Under the pieces are notes generated by a model. It made no database searches. It saw only the letters and a program-made list of their open reading frames with translations, and was not told the origin of the DNA. Position numbers and translations under genes: made by a program. A stretch of DNA of 64,000 nt, taken from NCBI RefSeq assembly GCF_014203895.1, contig NZ_JACHJY010000002.1, forward strand, positions 248,001 to 312,000. The letters run 5' to 3'. Source of the DNA: Streptomyces nymphaeiformis. Lineage in GTDB: Bacteria; Actinomycetota; Actinomycetes; Streptomycetales; Streptomycetaceae. Shown here one piece after another: positions 1 to 8,094 of the stretch (position 1 is its first letter; each line of letters begins with the position of its first letter).

Positions 1-628
1 CGAGGTTGACCTCGACGACGCGGCGCAGCGCCTCGGCCGAGCGCACGCCGTCCTTGAGGCGCGCGAGCGGGGTGAGGTCGGGGTCGGCGAGGACGGTGTC
101 GCCGAGGTCCGGGGTGACGAAGACGCCGGCGGCCGTCACGCGGGGCGCGAGGGCCGGGCTGTGCCGGGCGAGTTCGCGGACGGCGATGTCCTGGTAGAAG
201 GTGGTCGACCCGCTGCGCGCGCTGGTCGCGCCCTGGCGGACGGCGTCGCGGGCCTCGGTGGCGGTGCTGAGGTGGATGTGCGCGTCCACCAGGCCCGGCA
301 GGACCCAGTGGCCGTGGGCGTCGAGGACCTCGGCTCCCTCCGGGACCGTGACGGCACCCTCGCGGCCCGCCGCGCGTACGGTTCCGCGTTCGATCACGAC
401 GACGGCGTTCTCGGTGACCTCGCCGGTCGCGGGGTCGAGGAGGGTGCCGCCCCGGATCACGAGGTCGCCCCCGGCGGGGCTGCCGTCGCCCCGGGCCGCG
501 GCCGTCGAGGGGGCCGCGGCGGCCGCCGTGCCGGACACGGCCACGGTGCCGGCGAGCGCGGCCGCACCCGCGAGGATGCCGCGGCGGGTCACCGAGGGGG
601 AGGGCGGAGGGCTGGCTTCGAGGCACAT
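1..628 (-). CDS. Exported amidohydrolase family protein, C-terminus cut by window edge
   Basis: N-terminal 209 codons of a metal-dependent amidohydrolase running off the left edge. It starts at ATG 628, with an AAGGAG ribosome binding site just upstream. Residues 1-45 form a twin-arginine export signal (VTRRGILAG, then an Ala-rich hydrophobic stretch), so the enzyme is probably translocated folded. The mature part opens with the strand region typical of imidazolonepropionase/dihydroorotase-like enzymes. It then has the metal-binding HxH in GLVDAHIHLST, the first signature of the family. The remaining His, Lys and Asp metal ligands lie outside the window, so the substrate cannot be guessed. 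It is divergent from the phosphotransferase at 875, and two GTATACCAA sites lie between them. Confidence 0.85.
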   Translation of the reverse strand, partial: MCLEASPPPSPSVTRRGILAGAAALAGTVAVSGTAAAAAPSTAAARGDGSPAGGDLVIRGGTLLDPATGEVTENAVVVIERGTVRAAGREGAVTVPEGAEVLDAHGHWVLPGLVDAHIHLSTATEARDAVRQGATSARSGSTTFYQDIAVRELARHSPALAPRVTAAGVFVTPDLGDTVLADPDLTPLARLKDGVRSAEALRRVVEVNL

Positions 629-667
629 GGAAGCTCCTTGGGGGAGTGGGCCGGCGGCGGTTCCCCG

Positions 668-780
668 TTTTGTATACCAAGTGAGTCGAGGTGGACAAGG
701 GTGAAGATCGACAGGAGAGGGCAACCCTTATGAACTGGCCAGTAAGGGGTTTCCTGGCTCGTCATTTTGGTATACGAATA
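668..780. promoter_or_regulatory. Pair of inverted GTATACCAA operator-like sites in a divergent intergenic region
   Basis: The 246-base gap between the divergent starts at 628 and 875 holds two copies of GTATACCAA in opposite orientation. One is at 672-680 and the other is on the minus strand at 767-775. Each is centred on the palindrome GTATAC and flanked by T- or A-rich bases, and the centres are 98 bases apart. This has the GT-n-AC form of GntR-family operators. Another inverted repeat, AACCCTTA (723-730) with TAAGGGGTT (743-751), lies between them. The cognate regulator is not in the window; its identity is inference. Confidence 0.45.
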
Positions 781-874
781 TCGGTACGTGTCGCTCCGCT
801 TCCCGTACGGGCCCGCCGAAATTCGGGTGCGCCGAAGCCGCCCCCGATGGTGCAATCGCCCGATGGGAAGAGCG

Positions 875-1870
875 ATGTCCATGACCGTCGACCGCGGGCA
901 GTTCGCCGACGCGGTCACCCCCTGGGAGGACGAGGACTGGAGGGCGGCCGCCCTCGGCTGGTCGGAGCGGGAGCTCGGCCGGCACGGTCTGGAGGAGACG
1001 GGGCCCCGTGAGGTCAGGGTCCGGCCCTGGTCGATCCTCGTGCGGTTCCGCATCGGAGCCGGTGAGCGCGAGGCGGTGTGGTTCAAGGCGAGCGCGCCCG
1101 ACGCCGCCTTCGAGGCCGCTCTCGGCGGCGCGCTCGCCGACTGGGTGCCCGAGCACGTCGTGACGCCCCTCGCGGTCGACGCCGCGCGCGGCTGGTCGCT
1201 CCTCCCCGACGGCGGACCCCTCTTCCGGAACGTCCTCGACGCCGGCGGCGCCGGCCCGGAGTCCTGGGCGCAGGCGCTCGGCCAGTACGCGCGGATGCAG
1301 CGGGCCCTCACCCCGTACGCGGACCGGTTGACGGCTCTCGGCGTGCCCGGCGGCCGGACCGGTCAGCTGCCGGGCATCTTCGACGGCCTCGTCGAGGGCA
1401 ACGCCACCCTGGACCCGGACGCCCGCCGCGCCCTGCGGGAGCAGCGGCCCCGGCTCCTCGACTGGTGCGCCGAACTCGACGCGTACGGGATCCCGGACTC
1501 GCTCGACCACTGCGATCTGCACGACGCCCAGCTCCTCGCCCCCGCCGCCGGCCGTTTCACCTTCTTCGACTGGGGCGACGCCAATGTCGCCCACCCCTTC
1601 GCCAGCCTCCTCGTCCCCGCCCGTGCCGTCCGGGAGCGGCACGGCCCCGAGCATGTGCACGGGCTGCGCGACGCCTACCTGGAGCCCTGGACAGACCTGG
1701 GCCACTCCCTCCCGGAGCTGCGCCGTGCCGCGTCGCTCGCCGCCCGGCTCGCCGCCCTCGGCAGGGCGGTCTCCTGGTTCCGCCTCTTCCCCGGAACGCC
1801 GACGACGGGGTGCGCCGAGGCGAGCGCCCTCTGGGTGAACGAACTCTTCACCGACTCGCTGGTGCTCTGA
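875..1870 (+). CDS. APH-family phosphotransferase (aminoglycoside phosphotransferase fold)
   Basis: 331-residue protein with the C-terminal catalytic motifs of the aminoglycoside phosphotransferase/choline kinase superfamily. These are a Brenner-type loop HCDLHDAQLL with catalytic Asp, followed by the metal-binding DWGDA. The family transfers a phosphate from ATP to small molecules, but most Streptomyces members have no known substrate. The N-terminal lobe is rich in Trp, Arg and Glu and lacks an obvious Gly-rich loop, as usual for the family. I chose ATG 875 (GGAAGAG just upstream) over upstream in-frame starts that read into the promoter; ATG 881 is also possible. The closest neighbour is convergent at 1888. 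Resistance function should not be assumed. Confidence 0.8.
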   Translation: MSMTVDRGQFADAVTPWEDEDWRAAALGWSERELGRHGLEETGPREVRVRPWSILVRFRIGAGEREAVWFKASAPDAAFEAALGGALADWVPEHVVTPLAVDAARGWSLLPDGGPLFRNVLDAGGAGPESWAQALGQYARMQRALTPYADRLTALGVPGGRTGQLPGIFDGLVEGNATLDPDARRALREQRPRLLDWCAELDAYGIPDSLDHCDLHDAQLLAPAAGRFTFFDWGDANVAHPFASLLVPARAVRERHGPEHVHGLRDAYLEPWTDLGHSLPELRRAASLAARLAALGRAVSWFRLFPGTPTTGCAEASALWVNELFTDSLVL

Positions 1871-1887
1871 ACGGCCGGAAGACCGTT

Positions 1888-2394
1888 TCACTCGTCGCTG
1901 GTGTGGCGGAAACGAACCCACAGGGGCAGCGCGAACCAGCACACGAGGTACCACGTGAAGACGACGGCGACGAGCCAGGGCACGTACGTGTTCCGCGTGG
2001 CCACCCGCAGAACGAGGAGGAGGGCCGACGTCAGGGTCGCCACGAGGAGGACGAGGCCGGCGAAGGTCAGGCGTGCGGCCCAGGTGACCGCCCGCGGTTT
2101 CATCCGGCGACCCGACACGACCCGGTGGAAGGCGACGGGGCCGATGAGCGCGCTGGTGGCCAGCGATGCCAGGACGATGGTGATGACGTAGATCGTCTTG
2201 TCGGCCCGCTCCAGCCCTTGGAAGATCGGGGTGAAGACGACGGTGAGCAGGAAGCCGAGGAGGATCTGCACTCCGGTCTGCGCCACCCGGATCTCCTGCA
2301 TGATGTCCGTCCAGCGCCGGTCGGCCCGTTCCTCCTCGGTCTCGTTCCGGCCGTGCCGCAGCCCTTCCCGAGGGTTCGGGTCGTCCGCCGCCAT
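1888..2394 (-). CDS. Small membrane protein, DUF6328-like
   Basis: 168-residue integral membrane protein. It has a charged N-terminus (ETEEERADRRW), then four hydrophobic segments at about residues 40-60, 70-92, 107-130 and 138-158, separated by Arg/Lys-rich loops. The amphipathic stretch DIMQEIRVAQTGVQILLGF before the first membrane helix matches my recollection of the actinobacterial DUF6328 family, which has no assigned function. The start at 2394 has a GGGAGA site. It lies 29 bases downstream of the sugar permease on the same strand and may be the last gene of that operon, though nothing in it suggests sugar transport. Confidence 0.75.
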   Translation of the reverse strand: MAADDPNPREGLRHGRNETEEERADRRWTDIMQEIRVAQTGVQILLGFLLTVVFTPIFQGLERADKTIYVITIVLASLATSALIGPVAFHRVVSGRRMKPRAVTWAARLTFAGLVLLVATLTSALLLVLRVATRNTYVPWLVAVVFTWYLVCWFALPLWVRFRHTSDE

Positions 2395-2423
2395 GGAGGT
2401 CTCCCTTCCGGAGCCCGGTGGAA

Positions 2424-3698
2424 TCAGGCGCGGCCCGCGGCCTTCTGGCTCCGGCGGGACAGCGAGTCGACGACGACGGCGGCCAGCAGGACCGATCCGG
2501 TGATCATGAACTGGACGGCGTTGCTGACGCCCATGATGTTCATGCCGGACTGGATGGACCCGATCACCAGCGCGCCGAGGAGGGCGGACCAGACCGAGCC
2601 GCGTCCGCCGAACAGGCTCGTGCCGCCGATGACGGCCGCGGCGATGACGTTCATCAGCAGGTTGCCGCCGCCGGACGTCTGGCTCGCGGACTGGATCTGC
2701 CCGGCGAGGAAGATGCCGCCGACCGCCGCCATGAGCCCGGAGATCGAGAAGACGGTCATCCGGACGAACGGCACGCTGATGCCGGCGCGGCGCGCGCCCT
2801 CGATGTTGCCGCCGACGGCGAAGATCCGCCGCCCGTACGTCGTGCGGCGGAGCACGAAGTCCAGGACCACGAGCAGGATCAGGAAGATGAGGAGCGCGAG
2901 CGGAAGCCCCTGGTACTGGTTGAGGATGTACGCCGCGGCGAACGCGATCGCGGCGATGACGACCGTGCGGAGCACGATCTCGGCGACCGGCCGGAACGGC
3001 ACGCGGGCGGCCTGGCGGCGTCTGGCGTCGAGGAGCGAGGCCGCGAGGAAGAGCCCGACGCCCACGGCCGCGGTCACGTAGGCCGCGGCGGGGCTGTGGA
3101 AGATCGTCGAGTAGAGCTTGGAGACGATGCTCTCGCTCGGGATGTTGACCGTGCCGTTGGCGCCCAGGATCTGGAGCATCAGGCCGTTCCAGAACAGGTT
3201 GCCCGCCAGGGTGACCACGAACGCCGGCACGCCGACCTTCGCGAAGAAGAACCCGTGGATGAGCCCGACGGCCGCTCCGCCCACGAGGGCGACGAGGAGC
3301 GCCAGCCACTGGTTCATGCCGTTGATGACGTTGAGTACGGCGAAGATGGCGGCGCACAGGCCGCTGACGGAGCCGACGGAGAGGTCGATCTCGCCGAGCA
3401 GCAGGACGAAGACGATGCCGACGGCGATCATGCCGGTGCCGACGATCTGCTGACTGAGGTCGGAGAGGTTCTGGGCCGAGAGGAACGTGGAGTCGAGGCT
3501 GCCGAACACCGTCCAGATGATGATCACGGCGACGACGACGGGCAGTGACCCCAGCTCCCCGCTGCGCAGCTTGCGGCGGAACTCCCCGAGGTATCCCTTC
3601 AGGCCCTCCTCGCGGACGAGCAGCCGGGCGTCGACCGCCGGCATGGCCTCGGGCGCCGGTTCCTGCGCGCCGTTGTCGGGGGCTCGGTCCCGTCTCAT
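2424..3698 (-). CDS. Sugar ABC transporter permease (XylH/RbsC type)
   Basis: 424-residue membrane permease of the carbohydrate uptake CUT2 class. After a polar N-terminus of about 50 residues there are roughly ten hydrophobic segments. Diagnostic stretches are GEIDLSVGSVSG after the third helix, FVVTLAGNLFWNG, the coupling-loop motif TTYGRRIFAVGGN that contacts the ATPase, and the late IGGTSLFGGRGS. These match XylH-like permeases. The start overlaps the stop of the ATPase gene by 4 bases (ATGA), indicating translational coupling. Together with the ATPase and the XylF-like binding protein upstream it forms an importer for a monosaccharide, most likely a pentose or hexose; the specificity is inference. 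Confidence 0.93.
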   Translation of the reverse strand: MRRDRAPDNGAQEPAPEAMPAVDARLLVREEGLKGYLGEFRRKLRSGELGSLPVVVAVIIIWTVFGSLDSTFLSAQNLSDLSQQIVGTGMIAVGIVFVLLLGEIDLSVGSVSGLCAAIFAVLNVINGMNQWLALLVALVGGAAVGLIHGFFFAKVGVPAFVVTLAGNLFWNGLMLQILGANGTVNIPSESIVSKLYSTIFHSPAAAYVTAAVGVGLFLAASLLDARRRQAARVPFRPVAEIVLRTVVIAAIAFAAAYILNQYQGLPLALLIFLILLVVLDFVLRRTTYGRRIFAVGGNIEGARRAGISVPFVRMTVFSISGLMAAVGGIFLAGQIQSASQTSGGGNLLMNVIAAAVIGGTSLFGGRGSVWSALLGALVIGSIQSGMNIMGVSNAVQFMITGSVLLAAVVVDSLSRRSQKAAGRA

Positions 3699-4477
3699 TG
3701 CTCCTCCTCCTGCCGCTTGCGGGCCTGGCGGCGGGTGACGGCACTGTCGGTGGCCCCGGTGATGGCGGAGATGATCTCCTCGGTGGTCGTGGAGCGCTTG
3801 TCGAAGAAGCCGTTGTTCCGGCCGAGGCGCATGACGGCGATCCGGTCGGCGACCGCCATCACGTCCACCATGTTGTGGCTGATCAGGATGGTGCCGAGAC
3901 CGTGATCGCGGAGCCGCTCGACCAGGTCGAGGACCTCGGCGGTCTGCTCCACGCCCAGGGCGGCGGTCGGCTCGTCCAGGATGACGACCTTCGGGTCGCC
4001 GATCAGGGAGCGGGCGATCGCGACGGTCTGGCGCTGGCCGCCCGACAGGGAGGCGACCGGGATCCGGACGCTGGGGATCCGGATGGAGAGGGTGTCGAGC
4101 AGTTCGCGCGAGCGCTGTTCCATCCGGACCTCGTCCAGGACGCCGAAGCGGCGCAGTTCGCGGCCGAGGAAGAGATTGCCGACCACGTCGAGGTTGTCGC
4201 ACAGGGCGAGGTCCTGGTAGACGGTGGCGATGCCGAGGTTCTGGGCGTCGTGGGGCCGGTGGATGCCGACCGCCCGGCCCTGCCACTCGATGACGCCCTC
4301 GTCGGGCGGGTTCACCCCGGCGATCGACTTGACGGCGGTGGACTTGCCGGCGCCGTTGTCGCCGACGAGGGCGACGACCTCGCCGGCGTGGACCTCCAGA
4401 TCGAAGTCCTTCAACGCCTGGACCGCGCCGAACCGTTTGGAGATCCCCCGCAGGGTGAGCACGGGTGGCTCCGGCAC
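3695..4477 (-). CDS. Sugar ABC transporter ATP-binding protein, single-domain CUT2 type
   Basis: 260-residue ATPase with one complete nucleotide-binding domain: Walker A GDNGAGKST near residue 40, Q-loop region ATVYQDLALCDNL, signature LSGGQ, Walker B VVILDEPTAALG and H-loop ISHNM. Most CUT2 ATPases (XylG, RbsA) are about 500 residues with two domains. This one is a single-domain FrcA-like form, so the functional importer should contain two copies. The GTG start at 4477 has a strong GAGGAGG site. It is the middle gene between the binding protein (stop at 4582) and the permease (4-base overlap). Confidence 0.93.
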   Translation of the reverse strand: MPEPPVLTLRGISKRFGAVQALKDFDLEVHAGEVVALVGDNGAGKSTAVKSIAGVNPPDEGVIEWQGRAVGIHRPHDAQNLGIATVYQDLALCDNLDVVGNLFLGRELRRFGVLDEVRMEQRSRELLDTLSIRIPSVRIPVASLSGGQRQTVAIARSLIGDPKVVILDEPTAALGVEQTAEVLDLVERLRDHGLGTILISHNMVDVMAVADRIAVMRLGRNNGFFDKRSTTTEEIISAITGATDSAVTRRQARKRQEEEQ

Positions 4478-4524
4478 GGGAACCGCCTCCTCTGCTCGCG
4501 CGAACAGCGCCGCGACTGTCGGAT

Positions 4525-4566
4525 GCGATACGCGGTAGCGATACGCGGTGGACGGCGAAACGCGGT
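4525..4566. repeat. Three short direct repeats between binding-protein and ATPase genes
   Basis: GCGATACGCGGT occurs at 4525-4536 and 4538-4549, and again with one mismatch (GCGAAACGCGGT) at 4555-4566. They lie in the 104-base spacer between the stop of the binding-protein gene and the ATPase start. Such a spacer often sets a higher transcript level for the binding protein. No strong stem-loop is visible here. The role of the repeats is unknown. Confidence 0.6.
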
Positions 4567-4581
4567 GGATGCGCTGCGCGG

Positions 4582-5670
4582 CTATTCGAGACCGGCGTCC
4601 TTGCAGGCCGCCGCGTAGGTCGGAGTGCAGATCTCCGGGATCGTGTAGAGCCCGTCCTTGACGACGGTGTCCTTGATGTTGTCCTTGTTGACCACGACCG
4701 GGTTGAGCAGCTGGGCCGCGACCTTGCGGTTGCCGTCGCTGGTGACGGTGGTGGGTGTCAGGTCGGACCCGAGCGTCTTGCCCTCCGCCAGGTTGACGGC
4801 CATGGTGGCGGCGATGTCGGCCTCGGGCTTGTACGGCTTCTCGATGGTGAAGGTCTGAGTGCCGCTCAGGATCCGCTGGATCGCGTCGAGTTGGGCGTCC
4901 TGGCCGGACAGCGGCACGTTCATGCCGGCGGCCTTGAGGGCGGTGGCGATGCCGGCGGCCAGTCCGTCGTTGGCCGAGTAGACACCGACGATCTTGTCCT
5001 TGCCGAGGGAAGCGATGGCGCCGGACATCTGCTGGTTGGCGTTGTTCGGGTCCCAGTTGGGAGTGTCGTACTCCTTGCCGATCTTCACCTTGCCGTCGAG
5101 GACGGAGTGGGCGCCGGCCTTGAACTCGGCGGCGTTCGGGTCCGTCGGCGACCCGTTGTGCATCACGATCTCGCCGCTCTTGGCCTTGTCGCCGAGCGCG
5201 GCGAGGAGCGCCTTGCCCTGCAGCTCGCCCACCTTGTGGTTGTCGTACGAGACGTAGGCGTCGACCGGACCCTGCGCGAGGCGGTCGTACGCGACGACCT
5301 TGACGCCCGCGTCATGGGCCTTCTGCACGGAGGACTGGATGGACTTGGCGTCCACCGCGTCCAGGATGAGCACCTTGTCGCCCTTGGCGAGCGCGGTGTT
5401 GACCTGCTGCTGCTGGGTGGTGGCGCTCTCCGCGGCGTTGTAGTAGTCGATCTGGGCGTCGGGGGCCAGTTCCTTGATCTTCTGCTCGATGTAGGGCCGG
5501 TCGAACTTCTCGTACCGTGTCGTCTTGCTCTCCGGCAGCAGCAGACCGATCCTGACGTTCCCCTGTTGCTCGCTCCCCGCGCCCAGGGCCTGCGCGCTGG
5601 TCGCCGCCACTCCCAGGGAGAGGGCCGCGGCTCCGGCGAGGGCTATCGCGCTCCGCAATGTACGGGTCAT
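4582..5670 (-). CDS. Sugar ABC transporter substrate-binding protein (XylF-like)
   Basis: 362-residue periplasmic-binding-protein fold. Residues 1-29 are a Sec signal ending in AQA; there is no lipobox Cys, so membrane anchoring is not evident. The mature protein begins with VRIGLLLPESKTTRYEKFD, typical of XylF/ChvE-type type I sugar receptors. It carries the conserved stretches VLILDAVDAKSIQ, VVAYDRLAQG, IVMHNGSPTDPNA and SGQDAQLDAIQRIL. It is the first gene of the importer operon and is preceded by the TACATAT repeat at 5729. The ligand is probably a pentose such as xylose by family resemblance, without direct proof. Confidence 0.92.
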   Translation of the reverse strand: MTRTLRSAIALAGAAALSLGVAATSAQALGAGSEQQGNVRIGLLLPESKTTRYEKFDRPYIEQKIKELAPDAQIDYYNAAESATTQQQQVNTALAKGDKVLILDAVDAKSIQSSVQKAHDAGVKVVAYDRLAQGPVDAYVSYDNHKVGELQGKALLAALGDKAKSGEIVMHNGSPTDPNAAEFKAGAHSVLDGKVKIGKEYDTPNWDPNNANQQMSGAIASLGKDKIVGVYSANDGLAAGIATALKAAGMNVPLSGQDAQLDAIQRILSGTQTFTIEKPYKPEADIAATMAVNLAEGKTLGSDLTPTTVTSDGNRKVAAQLLNPVVVNKDNIKDTVVKDGLYTIPEICTPTYAAACKDAGLE

Positions 5671-5728
5671 GGGAGGCTCCTTCCGTACGCCCCCTGTCCC
5701 TCACCTCGTGAGCGTGGGAACGAGGATG

Positions 5729-5746
5729 TACATATGGCCTACATAT
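5729..5746. promoter_or_regulatory. TACATAT direct repeat upstream of sugar importer operon
   Basis: TACATAT-GGCC-TACATAT (5729-5735 and 5740-5746, 11-base period) lies about 60 bases upstream of the binding-protein start, in an AT-rich island. The spacing of one helical turn and the position suggest an operator or the promoter core of the sugar importer operon. No regulator gene is adjacent. Confidence 0.4.
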
Positions 5747-5905
5747 CGACATTAGCCGCAACCTGGTGACCGGCAAGCGGGTGTGCCTCGTGGCTGGGGG
5801 CTGGCGGGCCGCCGTCCGGAGTGGGACGATTTGTACGAAGCGACTACGGGCCCGCCTCGGCGCTTCGGCCTTCGGCGGGGTCCCCCGTCGAACGAAGAAG
5901 GCGCC

Positions 5906-6358
5906 ATGCCTGCCATCAAGGAATCCATCGACATCGCCCGCACGCCCGCGGACGTCTTCTCCTACGTGACCGACCCGACGCACCTGCCCGAGTGGCAGGA
6001 GAGCGCGGTCTCGGTCCGCAAGATCGGTGACGCCCCCTTCGCGGTCGGCTCCAAGGTCGCCGTCACCCGGCGGCTCGGCAAGCGGCAGTTCACCTCGACC
6101 ATGCAGGTCATCGAGCTGGAGCCGCCGAGGCACTGGCACGTGCACGGCATCGACGGCCCCGTACGCGGCGACGTGCAGGGCACCATCGAGCCGCTGGAGG
6201 ACGGCGAGCGCTCCCGCCTGACCCTCTCCCTCGACTTCGAGGGGCACGGCATCGGCAAGGCACTCGTCCCCCTCGTCGTCCGCCCGCACGTGCGGAAGGA
6301 GATGCCGAAGGACGAGATGACCCTCAAGGGCATCCTGGAGAGCGGAACCGCCGTCTGA
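5906..6358 (+). CDS. SRPBCC (START-like) family protein
   Basis: 150-residue single-domain protein with the helix-grip fold pattern. It opens with a strand IDIARTPADVFSYVTD and the helix TDPTHLPEWQESA, followed by alternating strands (KVAVTRRLG, FTSTMQVIELEPPRHWHV, RLTLSLDFEGHG) and a long C-terminal helix. These folds bind hydrophobic ligands in a central cavity. Many Streptomyces paralogues are uncharacterised polyketide cyclase/dehydrase-like proteins. ATG 5906 is preceded by GAAGAAGG. It is monocistronic and convergent with the AsnC regulator. The ligand is unknown. Confidence 0.8.
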   Translation: MPAIKESIDIARTPADVFSYVTDPTHLPEWQESAVSVRKIGDAPFAVGSKVAVTRRLGKRQFTSTMQVIELEPPRHWHVHGIDGPVRGDVQGTIEPLEDGERSRLTLSLDFEGHGIGKALVPLVVRPHVRKEMPKDEMTLKGILESGTAV

Positions 6359-6375
6359 CGCCGGACGGCACCGGA

Positions 6376-6828
6376 TCAGTCCGTGGGGACCGGCCGCTCG
6401 AAGAAGGTCTCCAGGGACACCGTCGCCTGCGTGCCGCTCACACCCTCGATGGCGTACAACCGGCGCAGCACGTCCTGCAGCCGGACCGTGGTGGTGGTGC
6501 GCACCTTCACCAGGACCGAGGCACTGCCGGCGATGACGTGCGCCTCCTGGATCTCGGGGATCGCGGCGAACGCCGCCGCCGAGTCCCCGATCCAGGCGGA
6601 CGAGTCGACCATGACGAAGGCCAGCACGTCCTGGCCGAGGGCGGCGGGATCGACGTCCACGGTGGTACGGCGGATGACGCCCCGCTCCCGCAGCTTCCGC
6701 ACCCGCTCGTGCGCGGCGCCCGCCGACAGACCGACCGCCTTGCCCAGCACCGCGTACGCCTGGGTGGCGTCCCGCTGGAGCTCGGCGAGCAGCGCCCGGT
6801 CGATGGCGTCCACGATCGCCTCGCTCAT
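6376..6828 (-). CDS. Lrp/AsnC family transcriptional regulator
   Basis: 150-residue regulator. The N-terminal winged helix-turn-helix covers residues 5-55 (LLAELQRDATQAYAVLGKAVGLS, AAHERVRKLRERGVI). It is followed by the C-terminal RAM ligand-binding domain with alternating strands (LAFVMVDSS, EAHVIAGSASVLVKVRT). Such proteins sense amino acids as octamers. It lies 40 bases downstream of trpS on the same strand, with an AGGGG site before ATG 6828, and is likely co-transcribed. A link to tryptophan or another amino acid is inferred from this position. Confidence 0.9.
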   Translation of the reverse strand: MSEAIVDAIDRALLAELQRDATQAYAVLGKAVGLSAGAAHERVRKLRERGVIRRTTVDVDPAALGQDVLAFVMVDSSAWIGDSAAAFAAIPEIQEAHVIAGSASVLVKVRTTTTVRLQDVLRRLYAIEGVSGTQATVSLETFFERPVPTD

Positions 6829-6868
6829 CGCATGATCCCCTCCGTCGATCCCATGCCGGAAACATACG

Positions 6869-7963
6869 TCAGTAGCGACTGTTCATCGCCGCCCGCACCT
6901 CCGCCAGCGTCGCGTCGGCGACGGCCCGGGCCCGCTCGTTCCCCTCGCGCAGGATCCGGAGCACGTACGCGCGGTCCCGCGCGTACTCCGCGCGGCGGGA
7001 CCGGATCGGCGCCAGGTACTCGTTGACCGACTCCGTCACCGTCCGCTTCAGTGCGGCGGCCCCCGCGGAGCCGATGTCGTCGGCGACCTCCTCGGGGGTA
7101 CGGCCCTGGCACAGGGCCGCGAGCAGCAGGAGGGAGGACACCTCGGGGCGGCCGGCCGGATCGTAGGCGATGTGACGCTCGGAGTCGGTCTTCGCGCCCT
7201 TGATCAGCCGGGCCGTCTCGTCGGCACCGGCGGCCAGCGCGATGGAGTTGCCGCGGCTCTTGCTCATCTTGGTGCCGTCCGTGCCGAGCAGCAGCGGGGC
7301 CTCCGACAGCAGGGCGTCCGGCTCGGGGAAGACGGCGGTGCCGCTGCCGTAGCGGTCGTTGAACCGGCGGGCGACGGTCCGGGTGACCTCCAGGTGCGGG
7401 AGCTGGTCCTGCCCGACGGGGACGAGGTTCGCCTTGCAGAAGAGGATGTCGGCGGCCTGGTGGACGGGATACGTGAACATCAGACCGCTCACGGCGGACT
7501 GCCGGGAGTGCGCGATCTCGTCCTTGACGGTGGGGTTGCGGTTCAGCTCGGCCACGGACACGAGACTGAGGAAGGGCAGCAGCAGCTGGTTCAGGGCGGG
7601 GACGGCGCTGTGGGTGAAGACCGTGCTGCGCTCCGGATCCACGCCGATGGCGAGGTGGTCGAGCACCAGCTCCTCGACGTGCTCCGTGAGGCGGTCCGCC
7701 ACGTCGCGGTCGGTCAGGACCTGGTAGTCCGCGACGATCACGAACAGCTCCACCCCGAGGTCCTGGAGCCTGACCCGGTTGTGCAGGGTGCCGAAGTAGT
7801 GCCCCAGGTGCAGCCGCCCGGTGGGGCGGTCGCCGGTCAGGATGCGGAACCGCCCCGGATCTTCGAGGATCTGCCGCTCCAGGACGGCACTGCGCGTACG
7901 CGCCGCCGACGTCCCGAGGACGTCGTCGGCGGAGGGGGCGGCGGGAGCGAGGGTGGTGGTCAT
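6869..7963 (-). CDS. trpS: Tryptophanyl-tRNA synthetase, probably the auxiliary attenuator-controlled form
   Basis: 364-residue class I aminoacyl-tRNA synthetase charging tRNA-Trp. The HIGH-type signature is seen as GRLHLGHYFGT near residue 55, and the second signature KMSKS in LGTDGTKMSKSRGN. The stretch RILTGDRPTGRLHLG matches TrpRS. ATG 7963 follows the attenuator described at 8030-8094. Streptomyces coelicolor has two TrpRS genes, and its indolmycin-resistant auxiliary copy is controlled by ribosome-mediated attenuation. The leader here suggests this is the orthologue of that auxiliary copy. The AsnC-type gene follows after 40 bases. Confidence 0.93.
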   Translation of the reverse strand: MTTTLAPAAPSADDVLGTSAARTRSAVLERQILEDPGRFRILTGDRPTGRLHLGHYFGTLHNRVRLQDLGVELFVIVADYQVLTDRDVADRLTEHVEELVLDHLAIGVDPERSTVFTHSAVPALNQLLLPFLSLVSVAELNRNPTVKDEIAHSRQSAVSGLMFTYPVHQAADILFCKANLVPVGQDQLPHLEVTRTVARRFNDRYGSGTAVFPEPDALLSEAPLLLGTDGTKMSKSRGNSIALAAGADETARLIKGAKTDSERHIAYDPAGRPEVSSLLLLAALCQGRTPEEVADDIGSAGAAALKRTVTESVNEYLAPIRSRRAEYARDRAYVLRILREGNERARAVADATLAEVRAAMNSRY

Positions 7964-8029
7964 CGGGTCTCCTGGTGTGGGTCGGTGGCGCCGTCGGGAC
8001 GACAGGACCCAGAGCCGGGAAACGCGAAA

Positions 8030-8051
8030 GGGCCGTTCGTCCGAACGGCCC
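8030..8051 (-). terminator. Intrinsic terminator of the trpS attenuator
   Basis: Perfect 10-bp inverted repeat CGAACGGCCC / GGGCCGTTCG with a 2-base centre. In the minus-strand transcript it is followed by TTTCGCGTTT, a U-rich tail. It lies between the Trp leader peptide and the trpS start at 7963, and can form only if the competing 2:3 pairing is absent. Confidence 0.8.
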
Positions 8052-8094
8052 GGTCGTGCGCGAGTGGTGGCCGCTCCTAGAAGGAGCGCCACCA
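8030..8094 (-). promoter_or_regulatory. Trp attenuator with four mutually exclusive stem strands
   Basis: Read on the minus strand, strand 1 (8094-8083, over the two Trp codons) pairs with strand 2 (8077-8065), as TGGTGG with CCACCA and CGCTCC with GGAGCG. Strand 2 (GAGCGGCC) can instead pair with strand 3 (GGCCGTTC, within 8051-8042) over eight positions including one G-U. Strand 3 also pairs with strand 4 (8039-8030) to make the terminator. A ribosome stalled on the Trp codons would free strand 2 to form the antiterminator 2:3 pair. This is the classical trp arrangement. Confidence 0.85.

Noticed and set aside
2418..3548. Long antisense open frames over the sugar permease and many other genes (e.g. 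1078-3081, 13761-15617, 54177-57800)
   Set aside because: High G+C gives long stop-free frames opposite real genes. These translate to Arg/Pro/Gly-rich or Asp/Glu-rich low-complexity sequence without motifs.
3695..4477. Sugar ATPase as a truncated two-domain gene
   Set aside because: All motifs of one domain are intact, the start has a strong ribosome binding site and the end is coupled to the permease; single-domain FrcA-like ATPases are known.
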